From Fimihabitans intestinipullorum (GTDB lineage Bacteria > Bacillota_I > Bacilli_A > RF39 > UBA660), in assembly GCA_018714965.1 (NCBI GenBank), contig DVML01000030.1, positions 1 through 22,301 of the forward strand: 22,301 nucleotides of DNA, in the 5' to 3' direction. The notes below the pieces were generated by a model, which did no database searches, was not told where the DNA came from, and saw only the letters and a list, made by a program, of their open reading frames with translations. Shown in pieces: positions 7,408-14,209 of this stretch (the first letter of the stretch is position 1; each line of letters opens with the position of its first letter). Made by a program: the position numbers and the translations under genes.

Positions 7408-8574
7408 CTAATTTTCCATAAATAAATCTCTAGAATATACTGTTTTAGAAAAGTTCTCTGTAATTGAATCTTTTCTATTTGCTAAAATAATATCAGACAT
7501 TTTTTCGAATTCATTCAAATCATTAGTTATTTTAAAACCATTAAAATTATCATTTTTTATATTTGGTTCATAAATGATTACTTTTATATCCATAGAAACT
7601 ATTTTTTTCATAATGTCAATGATAGAACTTTCTCGAAAATTGTCACTAGATTTTTTCATAGTTAAGCGATAAATACCAACGCATTTAGGTTTGCAAGAAC
7701 TAATTTTTTTAGCAATAAAATTTTTTCTAAGATCATTTGATTCAATCACAGCTCTTATCAATGTCTGTGGCACATTTTTATAATTTCTTAACAATTGTTT
7801 TGTATCTTTTGGCAAACAATATCCCCCATATCCAAATGATGGATTATTATAATAATTTCCAATTCTAGGATCTTTACAAACTCCTTCAATAATATCTTTA
7901 GAATTTAAATTATAAACTTCTGCAAAAGTATCTAGTTCGTTGAAAAATGCAATTCTAAGTGCTAAATAAGTGTTAGAAAACAACTTAACAGCTTCTGCTT
8001 CAGAAGAATTCATAAATAAAACATCTACATCTTTTTTTAATGAAACTTCTTCTAATATATTAGCAAACTGATAAGCCGATTTGTTTCTTCCGCCTATTAT
8101 TATTCTAGAGGGGTATAAATTATCATGTAATGCATTACCTTCTCTAAGAAATTCTGGTGAAAAAATAATATTATGCATCATATATTTTTTCTTCATATTT
8201 TCTGTAAATCCTACTGGAACAGTAGATTTAATTATAATTGTCGTATTTATTTTCATCTTATTAATTTGTTTTATAATATTCTCGACTGATGATGTATCAA
8301 AGGATTCAATGGTACTATTATAGTTAGTGGGAGTACATATTATTACATAATCGGAATTTTTTAAAGCATTTTTTAAATCCGTTGTAGCATTTAAATTTAA
8401 TTTTCTTTCTTTCAAATATTTGACTACATCTTTATCATTAATCGGACTAATTCTGTTATTGACCATTTCAACTTTTTTTGCATCAATATCTAGTGCAACT
8501 ACATTATTTTTTTGACTTAATAGTATTGCTAAAGATAAACCTACATAGCCAATACCTACAACCGTTATTTTCAT
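7408..8574 (-). CDS. ugd: UDP-glucose 6-dehydrogenase
   Basis: This 388-residue enzyme oxidises UDP-glucose twice, using NAD, to UDP-glucuronate in the cytoplasm. The Rossmann motif GIGYVG is at 7-12. The family motifs STVP (117-120), FSPEFLREG (138-146) and AEAVKLFSNTYLALR with Lys197 follow. The catalytic cysteine is Cys253 in FGYGGYCLPKDT. Length and motifs fit the short enterobacterial/streptococcal Ugd class (HasB-like). UDP-ManNAc dehydrogenase is less likely because of GVCKDPRIG and the length. An in-frame ATG lies 21 bases upstream, but AAGGTG fits 8574, and the predicted transcript starts near 8591, which excludes the longer form. It forms a two-gene unit with the GT2 gene. Confidence 0.92.
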   Translation of the reverse strand: MKITVVGIGYVGLSLAILLSQKNNVVALDIDAKKVEMVNNRISPINDKDVVKYLKERKLNLNATTDLKNALKNSDYVIICTPTNYNSTIESFDTSSVENIIKQINKMKINTTIIIKSTVPVGFTENMKKKYMMHNIIFSPEFLREGNALHDNLYPSRIIIGGRNKSAYQFANILEEVSLKKDVDVLFMNSSEAEAVKLFSNTYLALRIAFFNELDTFAEVYNLNSKDIIEGVCKDPRIGNYYNNPSFGYGGYCLPKDTKQLLRNYKNVPQTLIRAVIESNDLRKNFIAKKISSCKPKCVGIYRLTMKKSSDNFRESSIIDIMKKIVSMDIKVIIYEPNIKNDNFNGFKITNDLNEFEKMSDIILANRKDSITENFSKTVYSRDLFMEN

Positions 8575-8597
8575 AATAACACCTTCTTTTAGCATAA

Positions 8598-8606
8598 ATT
8601 ATATCA
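8598..8606 (-). promoter_or_regulatory. Extended -10 promoter of ugd
   Basis: On the minus strand TGaTATAAT lies at 8598-8606, about 25-30 bases before the ugd start. I see no good -35, so the extended -10 probably compensates. It implies a short leader of about 17 bases. Confidence 0.65.
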
Positions 8607-8674
8607 TATTTTAAATCATTTTACTTGTTTTAGATACAATTATATATGATTTGCCTACTATCATTTTTCTGTTT

Positions 8675-8978
8675 TTAATCTTCAATAAGTTGGCAATCAT
8701 TCAATTCATCAATTAAATTTATCTCCTCTTCTTTTTTTGTATATATATTCATAAATTTTAACTCACACTTTTTTTACTTCATCTTTATGCCATTTACATC
8801 TTGCTCTTTCATAAAAAATGTTTTATCAACTTCTAATCTAATTAACCTATTCTGACAAAACTGAGCTTCTCACTTAATAATTTCAAATAATGATGTGAAT
8901 CTTCTGTCAAATACGTTGATAAAAAACTGATAATTTGTTTTCTAAATTTTTATTATCTTTCTCTAATGAACTACTCAC
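8675..8978 (-). pseudogene. Decayed unidentified gene
   Basis: A coherent but broken reading frame can be followed on the minus strand. It starts with GTG at 8976-8978 behind an AAAGGGTG ribosome site, reads (M)SSSLEKDNKNLENKLSVFYQR, then needs a frameshift. It continues as FDRRFTSLFEIIK, a TGA stop, EAQFCQNRLIRLEVDKTFF and so on, a TAA stop, and KKCELKFMNIYTKKEEEI, ending in TAA at 8675-8677. One frameshift and two internal stops make it non-functional. I do not recognise the family. The ancestral protein was about 100 residues, charged, and probably helical. A TATAAT with TGT before it (9014-9019, minus strand) is its likely relic promoter. One stop is TAA, so reassigning UGA would not repair it. 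Confidence 0.5.
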
Positions 8979-9084
8979 AATATTAACACCCTTTCATTCA
9001 TTTGCTAATGTTCATTATAACACAAAACAGCAAAATACTAATATTTAATCATTACGATAGGAAATTTAATATAGGTGATATGTA

Positions 9085-9557
9085 ATGATTAATTTTAGTA
9101 AATAAAAAGATATTAGAGAGGATAATGATATTAGTCAAGAAAAAATGGCAAAAATATTAGGTGTTAATCGTTCGATATATTTTTTATGAGAATTGGGAAT
9201 TAATGTTATTCTTCTAAAAAACTTGTGTGATTTTGCAGATTACTTCAATTACAGTATTGATTATGTATTAGGTCTTTCTTATACTCGTTCAAATAAGAGT
9301 CTAATTGCAGAACTTAATTTAAAGAAACTTGGGAACAATATGAAAAAAAATAGAACTAAAAACAAATTATCGCAAGATAATGTCGCTAATATGCTTGATG
9401 TTACCCAACTTGTATTACAAAATGCGAAAAAGGAATTTTCACTATATCTACTACCAACTTATATAAATTTGCAAAAGAATTTAAAATATCATTAAATAAC
9501 TTATGCGGAAAAACAAAAAAAGAGAAGAACAAAGCTCCTTTTCACATAATTTCTTAA
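9085..9557 (+). pseudogene. Broken XRE-family regulator with two HTH domains
   Basis: AGGTGA (9073-9078) and ATG at 9085 open a frame reading MINFSK, a stop (TAA, 9103-9105), KDIREDNDISQEKMAKILG, a stop (TGA, 9187-9189, in the place of the usual Trp of the xxWExG motif) and then DFADYFNYSIDYVLGL. That is one complete XRE/Cro helix-turn-helix. A second HTH follows (LKKLGNNMKKNRTKNKLSQDN), broken by a frameshift between about 9400 and 9423. In the new frame it resumes as CEKGIFTISTTNLYKFA and ends at TAA 9555-9557. The open stretch 9193-9495 is only the surviving middle of this gene. The original was probably a phage- or toxin-antitoxin-type repressor of about 157 residues. Two stops plus a frameshift rule out a full-length product. 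Confidence 0.75.
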
Positions 9558-9598
9558 TATTTTCTATTTCGAGTTAAACTATCCCTATTCTTGATCAC
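9554..9598 (-). pseudogene. Remnant of an AbiEii-type toxin gene (first codons only)
   Basis: A GTG at 9596-9598 overlaps the AbiEi TGA stop as GTGA, the coupling normally seen between the antitoxin and toxin cistrons. It opens a 14-codon frame, (M)IKNRDSLTRNRKY, ending at TAA 9554-9556. The first residues resemble how I remember AbiEii nucleotidyltransferase toxins beginning (MIKN..SLK). After that the sequence meets the end of the XRE pseudogene, so the rest of the toxin is gone. The match is short and from memory, hence the modest confidence. Confidence 0.4.
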
Positions 9599-10182
9599 CC
9601 AAACACCTCGAAAGTATCTCTTACTTTATTATAAATATTCATCTTTTTAGCATATTCATATAATTTTAAAGTATTTTTCTTTTTACTATAAAAATACTCT
9701 TTAATAGCCTTATTAAAAATCTCAGCATCTATTTTCTTTTTATTTTTAATAATATCACAAATAGTTTTATCTAAATCGTAAACTCTAATAATATTACCAG
9801 AATCCAATTTATAGTTAATTACGCCTAACTCTAATAATTCTCTTTTTGTATAAAATAAATTAACATTCTTTTCTTTTTGAAGTGAACCCTTGTAACCACT
9901 TTTGATTGTAATATCATATCTAATAGGAATACGATTAGACAAGCCGTGTAAATAAAGTGCTGTGGTATTAGAATAAATTGCATACTTACTTTTACTTTGT
10001 AAAACCACAAATTCATCTACCAAAACATTTTTTTTAATATATATTCCACGGCTTACTCTTTCTATTTTATTTTTTTCAATAAGTTTAGTAAGATAAGTCC
10101 TAGGAATATTATTATCAGTAACTTCTTTAGTAGTTAAGTAACCATTTTTAAATAAATTTAAAATCCTATTTTCATATTCCAT
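9595..10182 (-). CDS. abiEi: AbiEi-type antitoxin (type IV toxin-antitoxin)
   Basis: This 195-residue protein has the AbiEi layout. The N-terminal winged helix (residues 1-50) reads FKNGYLTTKEVTDNNIPRTY, then ERVSRGIYIK. The C-terminal antitoxin domain contains YAIYSNTTALYLHGLSNRIP and RVYDLDKTICDIIKNKKKID, both typical of the family. AbiEi represses its own promoter with the N-terminal domain and counteracts the AbiEii nucleotidyltransferase toxin with the C-terminal one; the pair can abort phage infection. The gene appears intact with good motifs, but the toxin that should follow at 9598 is reduced to a few codons. It would therefore be an orphan antitoxin, possibly kept as a regulator or decoy. 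A palindromic operator covers its promoter. Confidence 0.85.
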   Translation of the reverse strand: MEYENRILNLFKNGYLTTKEVTDNNIPRTYLTKLIEKNKIERVSRGIYIKKNVLVDEFVVLQSKSKYAIYSNTTALYLHGLSNRIPIRYDITIKSGYKGSLQKEKNVNLFYTKRELLELGVINYKLDSGNIIRVYDLDKTICDIIKNKKKIDAEIFNKAIKEYFYSKKKNTLKLYEYAKKMNIYNKVRDTFEVFG

Positions 10183-10196
10183 ATTCTTTTTCCTTT

Positions 10197-10226
10197 CACA
10201 CTTAAATTATAACATATTTAAGTGTG
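10197..10226 (-). promoter_or_regulatory. AbiEi promoter with overlapping palindromic operator
   Basis: A perfect 11-bp inverted repeat (CACACTTAAAT at 10197-10207 and its reverse complement at 10216-10226, 8-base spacer) covers the minus-strand extended -10, TGTTATAAT (TATAAT at 10206-10211). A TTTTCA hexamer 17 bases further upstream could be the -35. AbiEi proteins are known to bind inverted repeats in their own promoter, so this is the expected autoregulatory site. The binding itself is inferred. Confidence 0.75.
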
Positions 10227-10326
10227 TTTGAAAATGCATTTTATCTTGTAAAACTCTAATTTATTAAATACAATCTCTTTAAAATATACTAATAAATATT
10301 GGTAACTTATATATTTTCGTAAATTA

Positions 10327-10357
10327 AAACGATTAATTTACACAAAATTAATCGTTT
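10327..10357 (-). terminator. Hairpin terminator-like structure after the deaminase gene
   Basis: A perfect 12-bp stem (AAACGATTAATT, 7-base loop, reverse complement) lies about 40 bases past the deaminase stop. On the minus strand it is followed by a short T-rich run. The stem is AT-rich, so termination would be moderate. It separates the deaminase from the abiEi gene. Confidence 0.55.
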
Positions 10358-10397
10358 CAATAATTAGTTTTTGTAATAAATAGAATGCACTGTAAAA

Positions 10398-10811
10398 TTA
10401 ATCATTAAATCTACTTATTCCCCACCAATCAGGCATTAATTCATCCATAGTAACAGTTTTGTATTCAACTTTATCAATTAAAATTTGAATATTTTTTGAA
10501 TCTTTGTCTAGTTGCATAATTAATTCTCTACAAGCACCACAAGGTGTTCCAACATCTCCATTAGACATAACACACACTATTTTATCAATTTGTGATTCAC
10601 CATTAGTTAACATATTAAAAATAGCATTTCTCTCAGCACATATTCCAAGAGTACTTGCTGTATCTAAACATATACCAGTATATATATTGCCTTTTTTAGT
10701 TAAAACTGCTGCTGATACCTGTCCACCTTCTATAAAGGGAGAAATAATTCTTCGTTTTTGAACTTTGCAAGCCTCATTATAAAGTTTATTCCATATTTTA
10801 CAATCTTTCAC
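10398..10811 (-). CDS. Cytidine deaminase-family enzyme (possible nucleoside or nucleoside-antibiotic deaminase)
   Basis: This 137-residue protein has the zinc motifs of the cytidine deaminase fold: CAE (Cys58-Ala-Glu60) and PCGAC (Cys91, Cys94). Glu60 is the proton shuttle. The length and the PCGACREL segment fit homotetrameric Cdd enzymes and also the blasticidin-S deaminases of the same family. The substrate could be cytidine/deoxycytidine (pyrimidine salvage) or a cytosine nucleoside antibiotic. The start is GTG (10809-10811) behind AAGGA, which sits in the loop of a small hairpin. A leader peptide with alternative stems lies directly upstream, which is unusual for a housekeeping cdd. No salvage genes are nearby; the neighbours are accessory. 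Confidence 0.75.
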   Translation of the reverse strand: MKDCKIWNKLYNEACKVQKRRIISPFIEGGQVSAAVLTKKGNIYTGICLDTASTLGICAERNAIFNMLTNGESQIDKIVCVMSNGDVGTPCGACRELIMQLDKDSKNIQILIDKVEYKTVTMDELMPDWWGISRFND

Positions 10812-10890
10812 AATCTATCCTTTCTAGATTTAATCACTATTGTGATCAAACCGATATAATTTTGTAATTAATATATTCATATTTGATCAC
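10812..10890 (-). promoter_or_regulatory. Alternative-stem leader of the deaminase gene (putative attenuator)
   Basis: In transcript order, segment 1 GTGATCAAA (10890-10882), segment 2 TTTGATCAC (10850-10842) and segment 3 GTGAT (10837-10833) are arranged so that segment 2 can pair with segment 1 or with segment 3, but not both. Segments 2 and 3 are codons of the leader ORF. A final 6-bp hairpin (AATCTA/TAGATT, 10830-10812) displays the deaminase ribosome site in its loop. This is the layout of a ribosome-stalling switch. The function is inferred. Confidence 0.5.
10830..10880 (-). CDS. 16-residue leader peptide upstream of the deaminase
   Basis: The small ORF reads MNILITKLYRFDHNSD and ends in TAA at 10830-10832, 18 bases before the deaminase GTG. 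AAAGGAG lies 11 bases before its ATG, slightly far but usable. It lies entirely within the transcript expected from the promoter at 10920-10948. Its codons for FDH and SD contain the arms of two competing stems. Short ORFs of this kind control ribosome-protection and methyltransferase resistance genes by stalling. Whether this one does is inference. Confidence 0.5.
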   Translation of the reverse strand: MNILITKLYRFDHNSD

Positions 10891-10919
10891 ACTCCTTTCT
10901 TAATTTTAATTACATATTT

Positions 10920-10948
10920 ATTATACAATTTATATTTATAAATTTCAA
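10920..10948 (-). promoter_or_regulatory. Promoter of the leader/deaminase unit
   Basis: On the minus strand TTGAAA (10943-10948) and a perfect TATAAT (10920-10925) are separated by 17 bases. The start near 10913 leaves about 100 bases of 5' leader before the deaminase, enough for the leader ORF and its stems. Confidence 0.8.
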
Positions 10949-10966
10949 ACCATTACAAATAAAGAC

Positions 10967-11170
10967 CTATATTTTTATCAGGATTCTATACTCATACTTC
11001 ACATCATTTTTTAGTGTATTTGCCTCGATCGGAAGATTTCTACTCCAAAGTCCAGACGCATAAGAGTTTAACTTCTCATAGTCGATCACTTGAATATAAA
11101 ATAACTTTCCAATAATTAAGACAAATATAAGAACTAAGAAACAAAATACAATTTTAATAATGAAAAAAAC
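10967..11170 (-). pseudogene. N-terminal fragment of a second penicillin-binding protein
   Basis: Directly after the NUDIX stop, and in the same frame, 67 codons stay open to TAG at 10967-10969. They encode a hydrophobic segment (IVFCFLVLIFVLIIGKLFYI) followed by QVIDYEKLNSYASGLWSRN and LPIEAN. This is the membrane anchor and start of the dimerisation region of a class B PBP (PBP2/SpoVD type). Normally an RGxIYDRNG motif follows, but here the sequence turns into unrelated codons and stops. There is no start codon of its own and no transpeptidase domain. It is best read as the scar of a second PBP gene of the dcw cluster, cut off when the AT-rich accessory segment to the left was joined. Confidence 0.65.
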
Positions 11171-11186
11171 TCACGAATTGTGAGCT
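11163..11186 (-). terminator. Intrinsic terminator after the NUDIX/dcw operon
   Basis: On the minus strand a 7-bp stem (AGCTCAC, loop, GTGAGTT with one G-U pair) is followed at once by a run of seven T (11163-11169). The stem contains the NUDIX stop codon. It would end the mraZ-to-NUDIX transcript. Confidence 0.75.
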
Positions 11187-11665
11187 TTCTTTACTTTTTG
11201 AAAAGGTTCGATATTACCCTTGCGAAATTTTTTATTTTGAATCAATTGTTCTATTTCTTCTTCTGTCATCCATTCAACTTTTTCTACCTCTTCTTCTTGT
11301 AGTTGAATTTTTTCTAAATCTATTTCTTTTGAAACATAATAAATTTCACAGTATGCTTTAGGATATTTGAGTGTATCTATATACTCTAATTCCTCTAAAG
11401 AAATATCAATTCCTAATTCTTCTTTCAATTCTTTTTGAGCAGTGACTTTCCCTGTATCACCATAAGTTACATGACCACCAGTAGTTGCATAAACCGAGTC
11501 TCTTTCTGCGGAAGTCTTTTGAATCAAATACTGATGTTGATGATTTTCGATAAATACTAGTATGATCATAAAGTATTTTCCATCTGGAAGCTGTAGCTTT
11601 TTGTCACGAGCGACGGCTTCATTTAACAATTTCTTGTTTTCATCAAAAACTTGTAACTGTTCCAT
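11171..11665 (-). CDS. NUDIX hydrolase (YfcD-like)
   Basis: This 164-residue protein has a NUDIX box at 64-86 with two conservative changes. The first glutamate is Asp70 and the arginine of REUXEE is Lys78 (KELKEELGI); the three metal-binding glutamates are kept. The N-terminal part (FDENKKLL and ILVFIENHQ) resembles the YfcD/IPP-isomerase-like branch of small NUDIX enzymes. It would hydrolyse a nucleoside diphosphate derivative; the substrate is unknown. It follows the PBP gene after 9 bases and ends in the terminator at 11163-11186, so it is the last gene of the dcw operon. A NUDIX gene is not a normal dcw member, so it was probably captured there. Confidence 0.85.
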   Translation of the reverse strand: MEQLQVFDENKKLLNEAVARDKKLQLPDGKYFMIILVFIENHQHQYLIQKTSAERDSVYATTGGHVTYGDTGKVTAQKELKEELGIDISLEELEYIDTLKYPKAYCEIYYVSKEIDLEKIQLQEEEVEKVEWMTEEEIEQLIQNKKFRKGNIEPFQKVKKAHNS

Positions 11666-11674
11666 CCAAACCTC

Positions 11675-13885
11675 CTATGTTCCATTCTGGCTTTGCGTCG
11701 TATCTAATGCATTAAAATCATATTTATCAGAAAGTGTAATAGTCAATACCGCTGAAGCATTTACAGAAGTTCCAGCTGCAATACTTTGCCCGGTAGCAAA
11801 CCCATGTCCTTCAAATGAACATGTAATTCCGGCTAGAGTCGCAAATGCCTTTACATCACTACGAGACCAACCAGTCATATCTGGAATCGTGATATCCTTT
11901 TTATTCGTTTTTAAAAACACTTTATCACCAGTAATAAGTTTAGTCCCTTTTTCAGGATATTGAGAAATTACTTTATCCCCGGTTCCCAAATATACAGGAA
12001 CGAGGCCTACACTTGATAGCTGAGCTGTAACATCCACAACATTCTTGCTAAGATAAGATGGCATTTCAAATAATTGAGTCGTCGCCTGTGCAGTTGCTTC
12101 AGTAAACATATTTCGATATTTTGCAATACTTTTCATAACAGAAACCACCGTTGTTGAAAGAGCCTTACTCTCTCCCCATTTTGGTCGTTTCATCGCTGCA
12201 TATATGATAATCTCCGGATCATCTTTTGGATACATTCCGGCAAAAGAGAAAATATATTCGTTCTTTCCTTCGTAGTAGCCACCCGTTTTTTCATTATATA
12301 TTTGTGCTGTACCTGTCTTACCAATAATATCAAATCCCGGAATATCATACGCATATCCTGTCGTTCCAGGATCAGTACCATACACTGTGTTATGCATAAG
12401 CTCTTTGATCTTATCTACGGTAGATTGTTTCAACAATTGCTTTGATTTTTCTACCTTAGATTTATACACTGTCTTACCTGTGTTTGGATCGACGATCTTA
12501 TCGACAACGTGAGGCTTTAGCATTTTTCCATCGTTTGCAATCATCGTTAAAGCTTGTAACATTTGAACTGGCGTTACAGTAATTCCCTGTCCAAATCCAG
12601 CAGTAGCAACCTCGACCGGATAATTAAATTTAATCGATCCAGTTTGTTCTCTCGACTGTTCAATTCCCGTAATCTTTCCAAAACCATATTTTTCATAACA
12701 TTCTCTTAAATCATTTTTATTGATATATTTCTGTAACAAATTAACGACTGCAACATTTGAAGAATATTCAAATCCTTTATCATACGTAATCGTTCCCCAT
12801 CCAGCACGATCCCAATCGTTAATCGTATATTCCCCTATTTTAATATTTCCTGATTGATAAGTTGCTGATCCATCGTAAGTTCCTTTTTCCATCGCACACA
12901 TATAAGAGAATATCTTCATAGTACTTCCTGGCTCGTAAACATAAGAGACCAAAGGATTCTCATAATTTGTAATATCTTTGACGTTCGGGTCGAATGATGG
13001 TGATGAAGACGTCGCCAAAATTTTTCCAGTTTTTGCCTCCATTACGTTGACTACCATCCACTCCGGCTCGTAAGTTTCAGCAGCTTCTTTAATTGCTCCT
13101 TCCAAGAATCTTTGAATATTAGAATCTAGCGTCAAATAGATGTTATCTCCATCGTGTGCGTCAATTCTAGTTTCTTTCGTATCTGGAATCTTATATCCAT
13201 TTCGATCTTGTTGATAAGTAACACTACCATTGGTTCCTTTCAGTTGACTATCGTACTTCGCTTCAATTCCAAGTTCTCCTACAATCACTCGTTCCAATGT
13301 TTTAATACCATTTACAGTCACTTCTTTGTCGTACTGTTTCGCATATCCAATGACATAGGATGCAAAATTTCCATTTGGATAATAACGTTTATAATCTTCT
13401 TCAAATGCGATTCCAGGTAAATGAAGTGCTTCTATTTCGTCTTTCTTTAACTCAGTAATTCCACGTCCACCTGGTCCAAGTTCTACTTGATATCGATCCT
13501 GTGACATCAAACGTACAAGATACTCTTCTGTCATACCTAAAATAGGTGCTAATTTTTGAGCTGTCATCGCTACATCTTCAACGTGCTGAGGAGTGGAAGA
13601 GTTTTTACTTCTACTAGGATCCAGATATGCAATTACCGTATAAGAAGACACATTGAGTGCTAAAATATTTCCGTCTTTATCATAGATCGTTCCTCTCGTT
13701 GCTGTGAGTGTCTTCTTAACTGTATTACGGTGTTTCGCAAAATCATCCATATTAATTCCATAGACGACTGGAGATAAAGATAAATATGCTAGTTGTAGGA
13801 TTAAAACCACAATAAAAAAAAGAAAAACATAAAAAACCAGTTGCGGAAATTTCCACTTACCATTTCTTAGTCCTTCCTTTTTCAT
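11675..13885 (-). CDS. pbpB: Class B penicillin-binding protein, division transpeptidase
   Basis: This 736-residue class B PBP cross-links septal peptidoglycan outside the membrane. One transmembrane anchor lies at about 15-37. The dimerisation domain starts with RGTIYDKDGNILA (64-76). The transpeptidase motifs are STMK with Ser321 (321-324), SSN (375-377) and KTGT (523-526). Two PASTA-like repeats follow at about 605-665 and 667-727, each with a DVT/DMTG start. This is the PBP2B/FtsI position in the dcw cluster, directly after ftsL with a 13-base gap. PASTA repeats also occur in SpoVD, but the gene order favours the vegetative division enzyme. The start ATG follows GAGGTGAAGGT. The gene is intact and typical in length. 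Confidence 0.9.
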   Translation of the reverse strand: MKKEGLRNGKWKFPQLVFYVFLFFIVVLILQLAYLSLSPVVYGINMDDFAKHRNTVKKTLTATRGTIYDKDGNILALNVSSYTVIAYLDPSRSKNSSTPQHVEDVAMTAQKLAPILGMTEEYLVRLMSQDRYQVELGPGGRGITELKKDEIEALHLPGIAFEEDYKRYYPNGNFASYVIGYAKQYDKEVTVNGIKTLERVIVGELGIEAKYDSQLKGTNGSVTYQQDRNGYKIPDTKETRIDAHDGDNIYLTLDSNIQRFLEGAIKEAAETYEPEWMVVNVMEAKTGKILATSSSPSFDPNVKDITNYENPLVSYVYEPGSTMKIFSYMCAMEKGTYDGSATYQSGNIKIGEYTINDWDRAGWGTITYDKGFEYSSNVAVVNLLQKYINKNDLRECYEKYGFGKITGIEQSREQTGSIKFNYPVEVATAGFGQGITVTPVQMLQALTMIANDGKMLKPHVVDKIVDPNTGKTVYKSKVEKSKQLLKQSTVDKIKELMHNTVYGTDPGTTGYAYDIPGFDIIGKTGTAQIYNEKTGGYYEGKNEYIFSFAGMYPKDDPEIIIYAAMKRPKWGESKALSTTVVSVMKSIAKYRNMFTEATAQATTQLFEMPSYLSKNVVDVTAQLSSVGLVPVYLGTGDKVISQYPEKGTKLITGDKVFLKTNKKDITIPDMTGWSRSDVKAFATLAGITCSFEGHGFATGQSIAAGTSVNASAVLTITLSDKYDFNALDTTQSQNGT

Positions 13886-13898
13886 ACCTTCACCTCAT

Positions 13899-14195
13899 TT
13901 ATTTGTTGATGATTATGATATTATCATTATTATACTCTAATCCCATTTCTTTGACAATATCCTTGACCTTATCAAATGAAGTTAGTTCGTTCACTTTCAT
14001 CGTTAAACTTTCATTTTTCTTCTCTTGTGACTCTATATCATATCGTAGTTTTTCTACAGACATATTGAGATTTCCAATATTAGCTCCACAAAAAACTTGA
14101 AGTGCAAGTGTAAAAATGACAGACAAGAAAGCGCCTGCATAAAGCATTTTTTCACCTTTTGTAATTTTTAATTTTCTCACTTTCTTCGTCCTCAT
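13899..14195 (-). CDS. ftsL: Cell division protein FtsL
   Basis: This 98-residue bitopic membrane protein has a basic cytoplasmic N-terminus (RTKKVRKLKITKGEK). One membrane segment spans about 17-37. A periplasm-side coiled coil (about 43-75, SVEKLRYDIESQEKKNESLTM region) is followed by an FtsL-type end (VKDIVKEMGLEY). FtsL forms a trimer with DivIC/FtsB and DivIB/FtsQ that activates the FtsW-PBP septal synthase. FtsL sequences are poorly conserved. The call rests on topology and on the position between rsmH and the PBP gene, which is diagnostic. GGGGAGAGA upstream supports the ATG at 14195. Confidence 0.85.
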   Translation of the reverse strand: MRTKKVRKLKITKGEKMLYAGAFLSVIFTLALQVFCGANIGNLNMSVEKLRYDIESQEKKNESLTMKVNELTSFDKVKDIVKEMGLEYNNDNIIIINK

Positions 14196-14209
14196 GTCTC
14201 TCTCCCCTA

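Noticed and set aside
9193..9495. A 100-codon plus-strand open frame as a gene of its own
   Set aside because: Its start is a TTG without a ribosome site, and the HTH homology begins upstream and continues downstream in another frame. It is the middle of the XRE pseudogene.
9085..9557. UGA read as tryptophan (alternative genetic code), because a TGA replaces a conserved Trp
   Set aside because: The same pseudogene and its neighbour also contain in-frame TAA stops and frameshifts, intact genes here end in TGA, and TGG is used for Trp throughout.
10227..10326. A further gene or small RNA between abiEi and the deaminase
   Set aside because: Only AT-rich sequence with frequent stops in all frames; nothing beyond the hairpin at 10327-10357.
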